A DNA stretch of 56,746 bases from Mycobacterium sp. 852013-51886_SCH5428379 (lineage in GTDB: Bacteria; Actinomycetota; Actinomycetes; Mycobacteriales; Mycobacteriaceae). The stretch is from the NCBI RefSeq assembly GCF_001665575.1, contig NZ_LZSU01000040.1, positions 1 through 56,746 of the forward strand, written 5' to 3'. The notes under the pieces are model-generated. The model made no database searches. It was not told where the DNA came from and was given only the letters and a program-made list of their open reading frames with translations. Both the position numbers and the translations under genes were made by a program. Below are positions 10,394 through 18,756 of the stretch, in pieces (position 1 is the stretch's first letter; every line of letters starts with the position of its first letter).

Positions 10394-10915
10394 TCAGTGG
10401 GGGCGATCGGACCGTTGCGCGCGCATCTTGGCGAAGCGATCGGACAGCCGGCGCATCCGCAGCATCAGCGATGCCGGCGGGGAGGTGTGCCCGTCGAGGA
10501 ATTCGGCGAACTCGTCCTCCGGCACCCCGATCCGTGATGCGAACTCCGGCGCGCCGAGGCCGGAGCGGTCGAGCAGCACCTGTACGTGCCTGCCCACCTC
10601 GGCGCGTTCGGACGCATCGAGGTGTTCGCGGGCGCGGACCAGGACCTCGGCCAGCGCCTTCGAGACTCCGGGCGGTGCCGCCTTGTCGAGCACTTCTTCG
10701 ACCTGGCGGGCGGTGCGGCCGTAAGGGTCGCGTTTGATCGCCGTGACGATCCGCTGCCACACGGTGAGATCGTCGGACTCGAGCGCGGTGCGGATCGCAG
10801 CGGTCGACCAGAACTCGACCGGCCGGTCGTCGATCGTGACCGGACGCACCGCGGCGGGCACCGGGCGGGTGGGCGCGGAAGACGCGTCGCTCGTCAGCAA
10901 CCCCTCGGTTGTCAC
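10394..10915 (-). CDS. Rv0201c-like protein with HTH-like C-terminus
   Basis: A 173-residue soluble protein. The start is the GTG that overlaps the mmpL11 stop by four bases; the longer frame lies inside mmpL11. Residues 30-85 contain helices rich in charged residues (FWSTAAIRTALESDDL, AIKRDPYGRTARQVEEVL). The C-terminal half reads like an XRE-type helix-turn-helix (LLDRSGLGAPEFASRIGV, then EFLDGHTSPPASLMLRMRRL), suggesting DNA binding. The coupling to mmpL11 and the order match Rv0201c. Function is not known. Confidence 0.8.
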   Translation of the reverse strand: MTTEGLLTSDASSAPTRPVPAAVRPVTIDDRPVEFWSTAAIRTALESDDLTVWQRIVTAIKRDPYGRTARQVEEVLDKAAPPGVSKALAEVLVRAREHLDASERAEVGRHVQVLLDRSGLGAPEFASRIGVPEDEFAEFLDGHTSPPASLMLRMRRLSDRFAKMRAQRSDRPH

Positions 10916-13857
10916 CTCGCCTCCTCCAGCATCGCGACGGCCACCGCCAGGCAGCGCTGCCGGACCGTCGCCCACTCCGCCTCCGCTTCGGGGTCTGAGG
11001 TCAGTAGGTCGAACTCGTCGGACGGCTGCGGGTCGGCCAGGCGGCGCACCAGTTGGGTGGCCACCCACTGTTTCCTCATCAGGTGTTGCCCACAGTAGTA
11101 CCGGTCCATACCGGACAACACGACCGCTGCGGTGTGAGTCTCCATCGCTTCGGCCAGGTCCGCGAATTCGGCGTAGTCACGGCTGCTGTTGCGGCACATG
11201 ATGAGGAAGCCCTTCATGCGCAGCGTCTCCGCACCCGTCGGGACCTGCAACCGGTCACCGGTCGGCAACTGCACGTTCGTCGTCTCCACCGGACCGCGCC
11301 GCTCGACCGGCAGGTTCTCCCGCCCGGCCTGCGTCTCCAGCGCGTCGAGGGCGACCGAGAGCCGGCCGCGCCACATCGTCACCGGATGCACCGGCAGCGT
11401 GGTGCGCACCGTCGCGCCGCCCTCGCGACCGCTGATGCCGTTACGGCCGAGCCGCCGGTAACCGGTGGCCGTGCGCAATCGCACGGTCTGATCGCCGCCG
11501 TTGCGCGCGACGACGCGCTGCTTGATCGGCTGGCAGCCGCTGAATGCGAGCGGATCAGCCACCGTGATGGTCTTCGGCGCCAGGTTCTTCATCCGCGCGG
11601 CCGATTTGACCATGCCGCGCAGGTCCGCGCCGGACGGACCGAGGGCGGAGATGTCGTCGGGGATGATGACCAGATCGTCGATCTGCACCTTCGGCAGCGG
11701 CTTCTCGAAGTCCACCGACGGCAGGATCCGGTCCAACCAGCGCGGCAGCCACCAGTTCCACTGATCGAACATCGCCATCAACGCGGGGACCAGCACCAGC
11801 CGCACGATGGTCGCGTCCACGGCGATCGCCACCGCGCACGCGACACCGAGCTGCGCGACCAGCGGCATCCCGGCGAATGCAAAGCCGATGAACACCGCGA
11901 TCATGATCAGTGCGGCGCTGGTGATGGTGCGCGCGCTGGTGCTCACGCCGTAAGCCACCGCATCGCGGGTGTTGTTGGTCTGCAGGAACCGCTCCCGGAT
12001 GCGGGTCAGCAGGAAGATCTCGTAGTCCATCGACAGGCCGAACGTCATCGCCAGCACCAGCGGCGGGATCGTGCTGTCCAGCGACGGCAGCCGTTCGAAG
12101 CCCAGCGGTTCGAGCCAGCCCCACTGGAAGACGACCACCAGGCTGCCGTACGCGGCGGCCACCGACAGCACCGTCATCAGCACGCCCTTGAGTGCGAGCA
12201 GCACCGACCGGATCGACACCAGCAGCATCAGGAACGCGATCAGCGCGACGAAGCCGAACACCAGCGGCTGCGTCACCGACACCCGATCGTCGAAGTCCTT
12301 GATCAGCGCGGTGGGGCCGCCGACGTCGATCGAGACGTTGGGACCCGCCGTGGCGGGCAGGTTGGCGCGCAACCAGTCCACGGTCTCGCGCGCGCCCATG
12401 TCCTCGGGGTCCACCGACAGCACCGCCGACAGCAGCGCGGTGCGGTAGTCGTCGCCGAACGTCGCCGGGGACACCGTCACCACGTTGGGCGCCTTCTCCA
12501 TCTCCGCGCGCACGGCCTGCAGTGTCGGTTCCTTCGCCGCCGCCGACGCGGCGTTCCCGTCGGGGAAGGTCACCAGCACGCGGACCGGTCCGAGCGCCCC
12601 GGGACCGAGCGCCTCCGAGGCGGCATTGACGCCGCCGCGGATCTCGTGGGTCGGCTCGAACTGCCGCTGCATGCTGTTGCCGAGCACCATCGCGAACGCG
12701 GGCGCCGCCATCGCGAGCAGCACCGCCGTCGCCGCCAGCGCCGATATCCACGGACGCCGCATCACCCACCCGGTCCAGCGGGTCCAGAACCGCGACTGGG
12801 TGGTGTCCGGCCGGCGCGACCAGTGCAGGTACGAGGAGCGTTTGGCCGCCGCCCGGCCGAACGTGGCGAGCACCGCCGGGGTCAGCGTCGTCGAGGTGAG
12901 GACCGCGACGGCGACCGCGAGGATCGCGCCGGTGGCCATCGACGTCAGCACCGGGGTGTTGATCAGATAGATGCCGGTGACCGAGGCAATGACGGTCATC
13001 CCCGACAGCAGCACCGCCAGACCCGAGGTCCCCATCGCGGCGTCGGCGGCCTGCTGCGGATCGCGACCGGCCCGCAGTTCCTCCCGGAACCGCATGAGGA
13101 TGAACAGCGAGTAGTCCACGGCCACGGCGATCCCGAACATCGACACCGTGGACGCCACGAACACCGACATCGTGGTCACCGTCGACAGTAGGTAGACCAC
13201 GCCCATCGTCACCGCGACCGTGCACACGCCGAGCAGTAGCGGCATCGCCGCCGCGGCCAGCGAACCGAACACCGCGAGCAGCACCAGCAGCACGATCGGC
13301 AGGTTCCACTGTTCGGCCTGGGCGATGTCGGTCTTGATGGCCGACGACGCCGCGGCGCCGAGCGCGCCCTGACCGATGACGTAGAACTTGACCTTGCCGT
13401 CGCGGAACTCGCCCGGGTCCTCGCCGTCGACGCCGATCTTGGTGCGCAGCTCCTTGGCGACGTCCGTGGCGCCGGTGTTGTCGAAGTCCAACGACAGTGT
13501 GACGACGTACGGGCGGTCCGGTTGCGGGGGCGGCTGCTGCGGATTCGGCGTGATGGTGACGCTGGGTACCTCACCGGCGATGCGGTCCAGCTCCGCTACA
13601 GCGGCGTTCATATCGTCGTAGGACGCGTCGGCCCGCGGGGCGGCGACGAGCGCCAGCGGGGAGGCCCCCTGATCGGGGAAGTGGTCCTCGAGTTCGTACT
13701 GCACGTGCAGCGACTGCGAACCCTCGACCTCGAATCCGCCGCCGGTCAAATTGCCCGACTGGCTCAGCGCGAGGTAGATCGACGGCAGCAGCAGCATCGC
13801 CCAGACGCCGAAGACCGCCCAGCGGAATCTGCGCAGGTTGCTGCTCAAGCGCATCAT
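10912..13857 (-). CDS. mmpL11: MmpL11 RND-family lipid/heme transporter
   Basis: A 981-residue RND-superfamily inner-membrane transporter (M. tuberculosis MmpL11 is 966). It has an N-terminal TM helix (MMRLSSNLRRFRW start), two periplasmic domains, two blocks of about five TM helices and a C-terminal cytoplasmic domain. The proton-relay Asp-Tyr pairs are seen in GIAVAVDYSLFILMRFREEL and GLSMDYEIFLLTRIRERF. The tail (GDRLQVPTGAETLR, TQLVRRLADPQPSD) is MmpL11-like. Known roles are export of mycolate wax-type lipids for biofilm and, with Rv0203, heme uptake. It is divergent from the hemophore gene and overlaps the downstream Rv0201c-like gene. Confidence 0.96.
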   Translation of the reverse strand: MMRLSSNLRRFRWAVFGVWAMLLLPSIYLALSQSGNLTGGGFEVEGSQSLHVQYELEDHFPDQGASPLALVAAPRADASYDDMNAAVAELDRIAGEVPSVTITPNPQQPPPQPDRPYVVTLSLDFDNTGATDVAKELRTKIGVDGEDPGEFRDGKVKFYVIGQGALGAAASSAIKTDIAQAEQWNLPIVLLVLLAVFGSLAAAAMPLLLGVCTVAVTMGVVYLLSTVTTMSVFVASTVSMFGIAVAVDYSLFILMRFREELRAGRDPQQAADAAMGTSGLAVLLSGMTVIASVTGIYLINTPVLTSMATGAILAVAVAVLTSTTLTPAVLATFGRAAAKRSSYLHWSRRPDTTQSRFWTRWTGWVMRRPWISALAATAVLLAMAAPAFAMVLGNSMQRQFEPTHEIRGGVNAASEALGPGALGPVRVLVTFPDGNAASAAAKEPTLQAVRAEMEKAPNVVTVSPATFGDDYRTALLSAVLSVDPEDMGARETVDWLRANLPATAGPNVSIDVGGPTALIKDFDDRVSVTQPLVFGFVALIAFLMLLVSIRSVLLALKGVLMTVLSVAAAYGSLVVVFQWGWLEPLGFERLPSLDSTIPPLVLAMTFGLSMDYEIFLLTRIRERFLQTNNTRDAVAYGVSTSARTITSAALIMIAVFIGFAFAGMPLVAQLGVACAVAIAVDATIVRLVLVPALMAMFDQWNWWLPRWLDRILPSVDFEKPLPKVQIDDLVIIPDDISALGPSGADLRGMVKSAARMKNLAPKTITVADPLAFSGCQPIKQRVVARNGGDQTVRLRTATGYRRLGRNGISGREGGATVRTTLPVHPVTMWRGRLSVALDALETQAGRENLPVERRGPVETTNVQLPTGDRLQVPTGAETLRMKGFLIMCRNSSRDYAEFADLAEAMETHTAAVVLSGMDRYYCGQHLMRKQWVATQLVRRLADPQPSDEFDLLTSDPEAEAEWATVRQRCLAVAVAMLEEAR

Positions 13858-14070
13858 GAACTGCTGGATGACAACTCCTGTCAGGTCTCCCCGGCCCGTC
13901 CGGCGTTTCTTTGCCGAAGCGTACCGCAGGGTCCTGTAGGCTACCGGGCTCGTCGTCGGGCCGCCGCCAAGCTGTGACCGGCGCTCCAACCTGCTGTGAT
14001 CCACTGCTGGTGCGGTTGGCCCGGTCCGCACACGGTGGCAGGATGGCGTCCGGGAACCGTAAGGAGTGCC

Positions 14071-14541
14071 GTGAAGACCAGCATGCTGCGCCGCAGCCTG
14101 TACGCCACAGTGGGTGCCACCGCCGCCGCCGTTCTGAGCCTCCCGCAGGCCGCCGCCGCACCGGATCCGTGCGCCGCCAGCCAGGTGGCCAGGACCGTGG
14201 GTTCGGTCGGCACCAACACCGGGATCTACCTCGAGGCCAACCCCGAGACCGATGCCGCGCTGACGGCGATCTCCCAGCAGGAGGGCCCGCAGTCGCTGGC
14301 CACGCTGAAGGCCTACCTCGACGCCAACCCGCAGGTCGCCAAGGATCTGCAGAAATTGCAGCAGCCGCTGACCAGCCTGTCGGGCCGCTGCCGGTTGCCG
14401 ATCACCCTCCCGCAGGTGCTCAGCCTGATGCAGGCCGCGCAGCAGCAGGGCGCGGGCGCAGGCATGCCGGCCGCCGCGGTCCCGGCCCCGGTATCGGCGA
14501 CTCTGCCGAACCGGGGGCCGCTGCCCGGCCCGTACCGCTAG
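14071..14541 (+). CDS. Secreted hemophore-like protein (Rv0203 type)
   Basis: A 156-residue secreted protein: a signal peptide (LYATVGATAAAVLSLPQAAAA), then a small all-helical domain with two Cys (DPCAASQ and LSGRCRLP) that probably form a disulfide, and a Pro-rich tail. Alignment with Rv0203 as I remember it is direct (ARTVGSVGTNTGIYLEANPET, LKAYLDANPQVAKDL). The heme ligands of Rv0203 (Tyr59, His63, His89) correspond here to Tyr, Asn and Tyr, so both His ligands are replaced. GTG at 14071 is chosen because AAGGAG lies at 14061-14066; the ATG at 14083 is too far from it. Divergent from mmpL11, its presumed partner. Confidence 0.88.
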   Translation: MKTSMLRRSLYATVGATAAAVLSLPQAAAAPDPCAASQVARTVGSVGTNTGIYLEANPETDAALTAISQQEGPQSLATLKAYLDANPQVAKDLQKLQQPLTSLSGRCRLPITLPQVLSLMQAAQQQGAGAGMPAAAVPAPVSATLPNRGPLPGPYR

Positions 14542-14600
14542 AGGGCCGTTCGTCAGGTCGGATTGACAACGTGTTTGACGACAAGGCGAGAAACTGCTGC

Positions 14601-14640
14601 TGACATCTGATTAGCTGTTCGCTGTAACCTGCCGGGTTAC
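14601..14640 (+). promoter_or_regulatory. Promoter and overlapping inverted repeat before the second hemophore-like gene
   Basis: A -35-like TGACAT (14601-14606) and -10 TAACCT (14625-14630) are 18 bases apart. The -10 sits inside a perfect inverted repeat, GTAACC-TGCCG-GGTTAC (14624-14640), which could be an operator for heme- or kinase-dependent control. A good ribosome site, AAGGAG (14660-14665), precedes the ATG by 7 bases. Confidence 0.45.
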
Positions 14641-14672
14641 GACTTCCACGGTGAATGTGAAGGAGCTCGTCC

Positions 14673-15053
14673 ATGTTGCTTCCTGCCCGTACCGCCCGTG
14701 CGGTCGCTGGTGTGCTCGGGGCTGGCGCGGCCGCCGGCGCGATGCTGTTCGGCGCGATGCCCGCGGCATCGGCACAGCCCGCGCCCCTGCCGCCGAACTG
14801 CACCGCCGCAGACCTTGCGGGCGTCGCGTCCGGCGTGTCCGCGTCCACGTCCGCCTACCTGTTCACCCACCCGTGGGTGAACGATTTCTTCACCAGCCTC
14901 GAGGGTCAGCCGCGCGACCAGATCCGCCCGCAGGTCGAGGACTACCTCAACGCCAACCCGCAGGTGAAGGCCGAGCTGACCGGCATCCGGCAGCCGCTGG
15001 TCGACCTGAAGAACCGCTGCGGCACCGCGATGTCCCCGGACGACATCGACTAG
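14673..15053 (+). CDS. Second secreted hemophore-like protein
   Basis: A 126-residue paralogue of the preceding protein: signal peptide with an AxA-type cleavage site (GAMPAASAQP), a helical domain bounded by two Cys (PPNCTAAD and LKNRCGTA) and no Pro-rich tail. It keeps Tyr and His in YLFTHPW (Tyr62, His66), matching the Tyr59/His63 pair of Rv0203, but the position of His89 is Tyr (VEDYLNANPQV). It may therefore be the heme-binding member of the pair. The ribosome site AAGGAG is 7 bases upstream. The response-regulator GTG overlaps its stop by one base, so it is probably co-transcribed with the two-component genes. Confidence 0.86.
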   Translation: MLLPARTARAVAGVLGAGAAAGAMLFGAMPAASAQPAPLPPNCTAADLAGVASGVSASTSAYLFTHPWVNDFFTSLEGQPRDQIRPQVEDYLNANPQVKAELTGIRQPLVDLKNRCGTAMSPDDID

Positions 15054-15787
15054 TGCGGAGTGGACCGCTGGCACCGGCTGAGCACGGAGAGCACGACGCC
15101 GCCGGCCGTACGGTGCTGATGGTCGACGACGACCCGGACGTTCGCACGTCCGTGGCCAGGGGTCTGCGCCATTCGGGTTTCGACGTGCGGGTGGCGGCGA
15201 ACGGCAAGGAGGCGCTACGCCTGCTGTCCGCCGACTCGCACGACGCGCTCGTCCTCGATGTGCAGATGCCCGAATTGGACGGCGTGGCGGTCGTGACGGC
15301 GCTGCGCGCCCTCGGCAACGACATCCCCATCTGTGTGTTGTCGGCGCGCGACACCGTCAACGACCGCATCGCCGGCCTCGAGGCCGGCGCGGACGATTAC
15401 CTGACCAAACCCTTCGATCTCGGCGAGCTGGTGGCCCGGTTGCATGCGCTGCTGCGCCGGGCCAACCCGTCGGATCGGCCGTCGGACACGATCACCGTCG
15501 GCGCGCTGACGATCGACACCGCGCGCCGGTTGGTGTTCGTCGACGGTGAGCGGGTGGACCTCACCAAACGCGAGTTCGACCTGCTGACGGTGCTGGCCGA
15601 GAACCACGGGGTGGTGCTGTCCCGGCAGCGGCTGCTCGAATTGGTGTGGGGGTACGACTTCGACGTCGACACCAACGTGGCCGACGTGTTCATCTCCTAT
15701 CTGCGCCGCAAACTGGAGCGCGACGGTCTGCCGCGCGTCATCCACACCGTCCGCGGGATCGGTTACGTACTGCGCGACGAGCCCTAG
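15053..15787 (+). CDS. PrrA-like OmpR-family response regulator
   Basis: A 244-residue response regulator. The receiver domain (about residues 20-135) shows the acidic pocket VDDDPD, the phospho-acceptor Asp in LVLDVQMPELDG, the Thr/Ser switch in VLSARD and the Lys in YLTKPFDL. The C-terminal winged helix (about 145-240) reads VDLTKREFDLLTVLAE and ends HTVRGIGYVLRDEP, very close to PrrA. M. smegmatis carries a second PrrAB set beside mmpL11, so this is likely a PrrA2-type protein. The GTG start overlaps the upstream stop; an internal start about 20 codons later is possible. The kinase gene follows after 5 bases. Confidence 0.92.
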   Translation: MRSGPLAPAEHGEHDAAGRTVLMVDDDPDVRTSVARGLRHSGFDVRVAANGKEALRLLSADSHDALVLDVQMPELDGVAVVTALRALGNDIPICVLSARDTVNDRIAGLEAGADDYLTKPFDLGELVARLHALLRRANPSDRPSDTITVGALTIDTARRLVFVDGERVDLTKREFDLLTVLAENHGVVLSRQRLLELVWGYDFDVDTNVADVFISYLRRKLERDGLPRVIHTVRGIGYVLRDEP

Positions 15788-15792
15788 CGGCC

Positions 15793-17127
15793 GTGTGGGT
15801 TCCGCGCTTCATCCGTTCTGCCTCGCTGCGCACCCGTGTCGCGGTGGCGTCCGCGGCGGCGGCGTCGGCGGTGGTGGCGGCGTTCACGATCCTCACCTCG
15901 CTGGTGTTGGCCAACAACGACGCCGCCCAGATCGACCGCAGGCTCGACGCGATCGTCGACGCCAGTATGTTCCCCGAACAACTGCAGGATCCGCGCCGCG
16001 GCGTGTTGACGACCGGTCGGTCCCGCTCCACCGGTGAGGTCGTCTTCCAGCGCGGCTTCCAGTTGCCCACGCTGCCGCCCGGCACGGAGACCGTCGAGGT
16101 CAACGGCGTGGAGTACCGCGTCCGCACACTTCCCGTCGATCAGGGCGGCGGGGTCCTGATGTCCATCGGCATCCGGGCCGACAGCCTGCTGCTCAGCAGC
16201 CGTCGCATCCCCCAGTACGCGACGGTCGGGGTGGTGACGGTGCTGATCGCCGGTGGGCTGGGCTGGCTGCTGGCCGGTCCGGCGATCCGGCCGCTGCGCA
16301 AACTCACCGAACAGACGTCGGCCCTGGGGGAGGGCAGCGACTCGATGCCCGGTGTGCGGGGCGTGCGCGAGGCCGAGGAGCTCTCCGACGCCATGTCGGC
16401 GATGCTGCACCGGCTCGCCGCCGCTCAGCAGGCGACCACCAACTCGTTGCAGGCCGCGCAGGACTTCGCCGCGAACGCGACCCACGAACTGCGCACCCCG
16501 TTGACCGCCATGCGCGCCGATCTGGACACCCTGCGCATCCACGACCTACCCGCCGACGAACGCGCCGAGGTGGTGGCCGACCTGTCGCGGGCGCAGCGCC
16601 GCGTCGAGGCGATCATCACCGCGCTCGGGCAGCTCGCGTCGGGTCAACTGGCGCAGGCCGAGGACCGCGAGCTGATCGACGTCACCGATCTCCTGGACCG
16701 GGTGGCCCGGGAGAACGCCCGCTCCGGCGCGGAGATCGTCGTGCAGACCGACGACGACATCGGCGCGGTCTGGGGCTGGCCCGGCGGTCTGCGGCTCGCC
16801 GTGGACAACCTGCTGCGCAACGCCTTGACCCACGGAGACGCCACCCGCGTCGTCCTGCACGCCCATCGCGGCGACGGCGTGCTGACCATCGCGGTCGACG
16901 ACAACGGCCGCGGACTGCCCGCCGAGGAGCACACGACCGTCCTCGGCCGGTTCCGCCGCGGCAGCACCGCCACACCGGGCGGTTCCGGACTCGGGCTGGC
17001 GCTGGTCGCCCAGCAGGCCAAGCTGCACGGCGGTGACATCAAACTGTCCGACGGGCCGCTCGGCGGCCTGCGGGCGACGTTGACCATCTCGACGTCCCCG
17101 CGCGACAGCGACACTCAGCCGCGTTGA
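15793..17127 (+). CDS. PrrB-like sensor histidine kinase
   Basis: A 444-residue membrane sensor kinase with two TM helices (about residues 15-40 and 142-165) around a 100-residue periplasmic sensor, then HAMP, the H-box NATHELRTPLTAM (about 235), and a HATPase domain with the N-box DNLLRNALTHGD, G1 box DDNGRGLP and G2 box GGSGLGLALV. Length and order match PrrB. It is the cognate kinase of the upstream regulator. The signal is unknown; closeness to the hemophore-like genes suggests a heme or envelope cue, which is inference. Its 3' end overlaps the convergent DUF3054 gene by 13 bases. Confidence 0.92.
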   Translation: MWVPRFIRSASLRTRVAVASAAAASAVVAAFTILTSLVLANNDAAQIDRRLDAIVDASMFPEQLQDPRRGVLTTGRSRSTGEVVFQRGFQLPTLPPGTETVEVNGVEYRVRTLPVDQGGGVLMSIGIRADSLLLSSRRIPQYATVGVVTVLIAGGLGWLLAGPAIRPLRKLTEQTSALGEGSDSMPGVRGVREAEELSDAMSAMLHRLAAAQQATTNSLQAAQDFAANATHELRTPLTAMRADLDTLRIHDLPADERAEVVADLSRAQRRVEAIITALGQLASGQLAQAEDRELIDVTDLLDRVARENARSGAEIVVQTDDDIGAVWGWPGGLRLAVDNLLRNALTHGDATRVVLHAHRGDGVLTIAVDDNGRGLPAEEHTTVLGRFRRGSTATPGGSGLGLALVAQQAKLHGGDIKLSDGPLGGLRATLTISTSPRDSDTQPR

Positions 17128-17498
17128 ACCCCGCGGCGGCGCACCGCCAACACAGCGCCGCGCCATCCGAGTAGCAGGACCGCCGTCACCAGCGACGCGA
17201 CGATCACGAAGCTCACCGCGACGCCCTGGCCGGTCAGCTTGCGCAGCACCATCCCCACCGCCACGGTGCACACCCAGATCAGCACCCCCGTCGGCGCCGG
17301 CGACAGCGGCCGCTGCCAGGCCCGGGCCACCAGCCAGCCGACACCCGAGCCGGCCAGGAAAGGCCACGCCGTCTCGGCCACCCCCGCCACGCTCAGGCCC
17401 TCGGCGTGGCTGCGCCTGCCGATCGTGCAGAACACCACGACGCACACGGCGTCGGCGAGCAGCGCGAGGAGCGCGGTGCGGCGGTCAGGGTGCGGCAT
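17115..17498 (-). CDS. DUF3054 family membrane protein
   Basis: A 127-residue protein with four hydrophobic helices. The DUF3054 signature is visible in the first loop (FCTIGRRSHAEG) and in the RKLTGQGVAVSFVIVAS region. Function is unknown. The ATG overlaps the end of the lipoprotein gene by 14 bases on the same strand, so it is the last member of the run flippase-like, lipoprotein, DUF3054. Confidence 0.85.
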   Translation of the reverse strand: MPHPDRRTALLALLADAVCVVVFCTIGRRSHAEGLSVAGVAETAWPFLAGSGVGWLVARAWQRPLSPAPTGVLIWVCTVAVGMVLRKLTGQGVAVSFVIVASLVTAVLLLGWRGAVLAVRRRGVQRG

Positions 17499-18756
17499 AG
17501 GTCATCACATCCAGGACGAGGGGACTGACGTCGGTCTCGGCTCGCGGCGCGAAGTCCGGTTGCATCGCCGCGGGCTCACCGGCCAACAGCGGGTCCAGCG
17601 CGTCGTTCGAGGCCAGCCGGTTGTCGAGCGAGAAGGAGTCGATCACGAACGGCAGCCCGTCGGACTTCAGCGGGTCGGGCGTGCTCATCACGTGGAAGTG
17701 CAGATGCGGCGCATCGGTGTTGCCGGAGTTGCCCAGTGCGCCGATCACCTGCCCGGTGCTGAGCCGATCGCCGGGTCGGACGGTGATGCTGCCGGTCTTG
17801 AGGTGGCCGTAGAACGCGAAGTTGCCGTCGCCGATGTCCTGGACGATGTGGTTGCCGCCGTACTGGTCGACCGGCAGGCCGGTCGGGCTGCGGCCGGGCA
17901 CCTGTTCGGGCAGGTTGTCCACGACGGCGACAACCGGGCCGTCGGCGACCGCGTAGATGTCGGCGCCGAAGTAGGGATAGCTCTCGGTCTTCGCGCGGTC
18001 GCCGGCGAAGAGCCTGCCGTCGGGGCCGAGTTGGACGTAGTCGATGGCGAATCGTTCGGCGGCCCAGAGCTTGCCGTCGAGCGGGTTGGCGGCCATGCGG
18101 TGGGCAGTCATGTCGCAGCAGCTGTTGCCGTCGAGCCAGCCGCCTCCGCGCAGCGGCGGTGCGATGACGGCGGGTTCGCGGGTCTGCACGGTCACCGGCG
18201 CGACCGTCTCGGTCATCGTCGCCGGGACCAGCGGCGGGCTGGGCGCGGCCACCGAGATGCCGATCCGGTGGACGAGATCGCGCGGCGGCGCGGCCGGCCC
18301 ACCCTCGGCCGGACGGTCGATGGCGACGTCGAGCCACGTCAGGGCCGTCTGCCCGGGCCCGATCCTCGTGGTGGGCACCGGCGTGCCGATCACCCGCGTC
18401 CAGTAGCCGATCTGGTCGCCGGTCAGCGTGAGCAGCACGCGTTCGGCGGCGAGCACCTCCAGCGAGGTGATCGTGACGTCCTGGGCCAGCACGTTGGTCA
18501 GCCGCAGCTCGTAGGCCAGATGGTCCCGGCCGTCGGTCCCGGGCACCGCGACGGGTTCGGACAGCACCTCGGCGAGCAGCGGGGTGAACACCGGGGGAGA
18601 GGTCGAGGTGTGCGGCTCCGCTCCCGCCTCGGGCGACGGCGGGGCAGCCGATGCCGGCCCGCCGGTCTCCTTGGGCGGTTCCGCCGACTGTGCACATCCC
18701 GCGAGCAGCACCATTGCCGCGAAAAGGGTTGTCGCGCAACGGCTCTTGCGGATCAT
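17485..18756 (-). CDS. M23-family (LytM-like) lipoprotein
   Basis: A 423-residue predicted lipoprotein: signal sequence with lipobox LLAGC (about residue 21), a Pro/Ala/Glu-rich linker, an Ig-like beta domain (about 60-200) and a C-terminal M23 peptidase-type domain (about 210-370). That domain shows a first His/Asp pair (TAHRMAANPLDG, ERFAID), GNHIVQDIGDG, FAFYGHLKTGSI and the HLHFHVM motif. M23 enzymes cut peptidoglycan peptides, but the HxxxD zinc motif is not fully canonical, so activity is uncertain. Start and stop overlap both neighbours, showing tight coupling with the flippase-like gene upstream. Confidence 0.85.
   Translation of the reverse strand: MIRKSRCATTLFAAMVLLAGCAQSAEPPKETGGPASAAPPSPEAGAEPHTSTSPPVFTPLLAEVLSEPVAVPGTDGRDHLAYELRLTNVLAQDVTITSLEVLAAERVLLTLTGDQIGYWTRVIGTPVPTTRIGPGQTALTWLDVAIDRPAEGGPAAPPRDLVHRIGISVAAPSPPLVPATMTETVAPVTVQTREPAVIAPPLRGGGWLDGNSCCDMTAHRMAANPLDGKLWAAERFAIDYVQLGPDGRLFAGDRAKTESYPYFGADIYAVADGPVVAVVDNLPEQVPGRSPTGLPVDQYGGNHIVQDIGDGNFAFYGHLKTGSITVRPGDRLSTGQVIGALGNSGNTDAPHLHFHVMSTPDPLKSDGLPFVIDSFSLDNRLASNDALDPLLAGEPAAMQPDFAPRAETDVSPLVLDVMTYAAP

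Noticed and set aside
11053..13191. Very long open frame on the plus strand opposite mmpL11 (and a similar one opposite mmpL3, 20990-24502)
   Set aside because: They are Arg/His/Gln-rich antisense shadows of GC-rich genes, with no domain; the mmpL proteins on the other strand are certain.
14071..14541. First hemophore-like gene as a pseudogene because His ligands are missing
   Set aside because: Frame, signal peptide, both Cys and ribosome site are intact, so it is probably functional, perhaps with altered binding.
14563..14580. TTGACA (14563) and TTGACG (14575) as -35 boxes for the second hemophore gene
   Set aside because: No -10-like hexamer at 16-19 bases from either; TGACAT with TAACCT fits better.
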